A DNA stretch of 5,404 nucleotides from positions 1 through 5,404 of the forward strand of contig CAMZDY010000073.1 in assembly GCA_947305585.1 (NCBI GenBank). Direction: 5' to 3'. The stretch's first letter is position 1. Every line of letters starts with the position of its first letter. The notes beneath the pieces are model-generated. The model was not told the origin of the DNA. It saw nothing but the letters and a program-made list of their open reading frames with translations, and made no database searches. Below are positions 5,227 through 5,404 of the stretch, in pieces. The position numbers and the translations under genes were made by a program. The DNA is from an uncultured Verrucomicrobiota bacterium (GTDB lineage: Bacteria > Verrucomicrobiota > Kiritimatiellia > RFP12 > UBA1067).

Positions 5227-5404
5227 ATGGAAGTTGTAATCTGCAAGACGAAGGAAGAGGCCTCCAAGCTCGCGGCCGAGATGATCACCGAAGCCGTCAA
5301 GGCCAATCCCAAGCTGGTGCTCGGTCTCGCCACCGGATCCACCCCCGTACTCATGTACAACGAGATGGCCAAGGCGGTCAAGGCCAAGAAGGTCAGCTAC
5401 AAGG
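5227..5404 (+). CDS. nagB: Glucosamine-6-phosphate deaminase NagB, N-terminal part (3' end outside window)
   Basis: NagB converts glucosamine-6-phosphate to fructose-6-phosphate and ammonia in the cytoplasm, sending amino sugars from cell wall, chitin or mucin into glycolysis. Only the first 59 codons are present. They contain the family opening (MEVVICKTKEEASKLAAEMI) and the phosphate-binding loop GLATGSTP at residues 33-40, followed by YNEMAKAVKAKKVSYK, which fits the E. coli NagB stretch leading to KHVVTFNMDEY. The start is supported by AAGGA ending six bases upstream of the ATG. The active-site Asp, His and Glu residues lie beyond the window. Related sugar-phosphate isomerase-fold proteins such as 6-phosphogluconolactonase share the fold, but the loop wording favours NagB. 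It is separated from rodZ by 39 A/C-rich bases without a terminator, so it may be read through from upstream or have its own promoter that I could not identify. Confidence 0.86.
   Translation, partial: MEVVICKTKEEASKLAAEMITEAVKANPKLVLGLATGSTPVLMYNEMAKAVKAKKVSYK

Overview
The window is a dense, single-strand block of GC-rich bacterial chromosome (about 60% GC judged by eye, not computed). All six genes point rightward, and the first and last are cut by the window edges. The order is ftsH (3' part), cdaA, a 48-codon CdaR/YbbR-like membrane microprotein, ftsK/spoIIIE, a rodZ-like gene and nagB (5' part). There is no RNA gene, mobile element, CRISPR array or gene-free stretch over 300 bases. The longest gap between genes is 39 bases.

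The organism is a bacterium with the usual division and elongation machinery plus c-di-AMP signalling. The ftsH-cdaA-cdaR order resembles clusters known from Deltaproteobacteria and some other phyla (ftsH-folP-cdaA-cdaR-glmM). The FtsH and CdaA wording (for example the stretch around ARKMVC) reminds me of the Verrucomicrobiota/Kiritimatiellota/Lentisphaerota side of the tree. That placement is an impression from memory and is only tentative.

Layout: bases 1-963 hold the end of the AAA+ module and the whole zinc protease of FtsH. The stop of ftsH overlaps the start of the diadenylate cyclase cdaA (960-1775) as ATGA. The stop of cdaA overlaps the start of the microprotein (1772-1918), again as ATGA. 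The microprotein in turn overlaps the start of ftsK (1890-4427). None of these three starts has a well-placed Shine-Dalgarno sequence, so translation is probably coupled. rodZ (4444-5187) and nagB (5227 onward) each have a clear, well-spaced Shine-Dalgarno sequence.

Taken together, the block joins membrane protein quality control (FtsH), second-messenger synthesis linked to turgor and wall control (CdaA), chromosome translocation at the septum (FtsK), MreB-linked cell shape (RodZ) and amino-sugar catabolism (NagB). The most notable points are a CdaR reduced to its membrane anchor with ftsK where glmM would be expected, a DGG instead of DGA motif in the cyclase, a 13-proline run in RodZ, and a long charged linker plus an acidic tail in FtsK. 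No obviously new defence or mobile system is visible.
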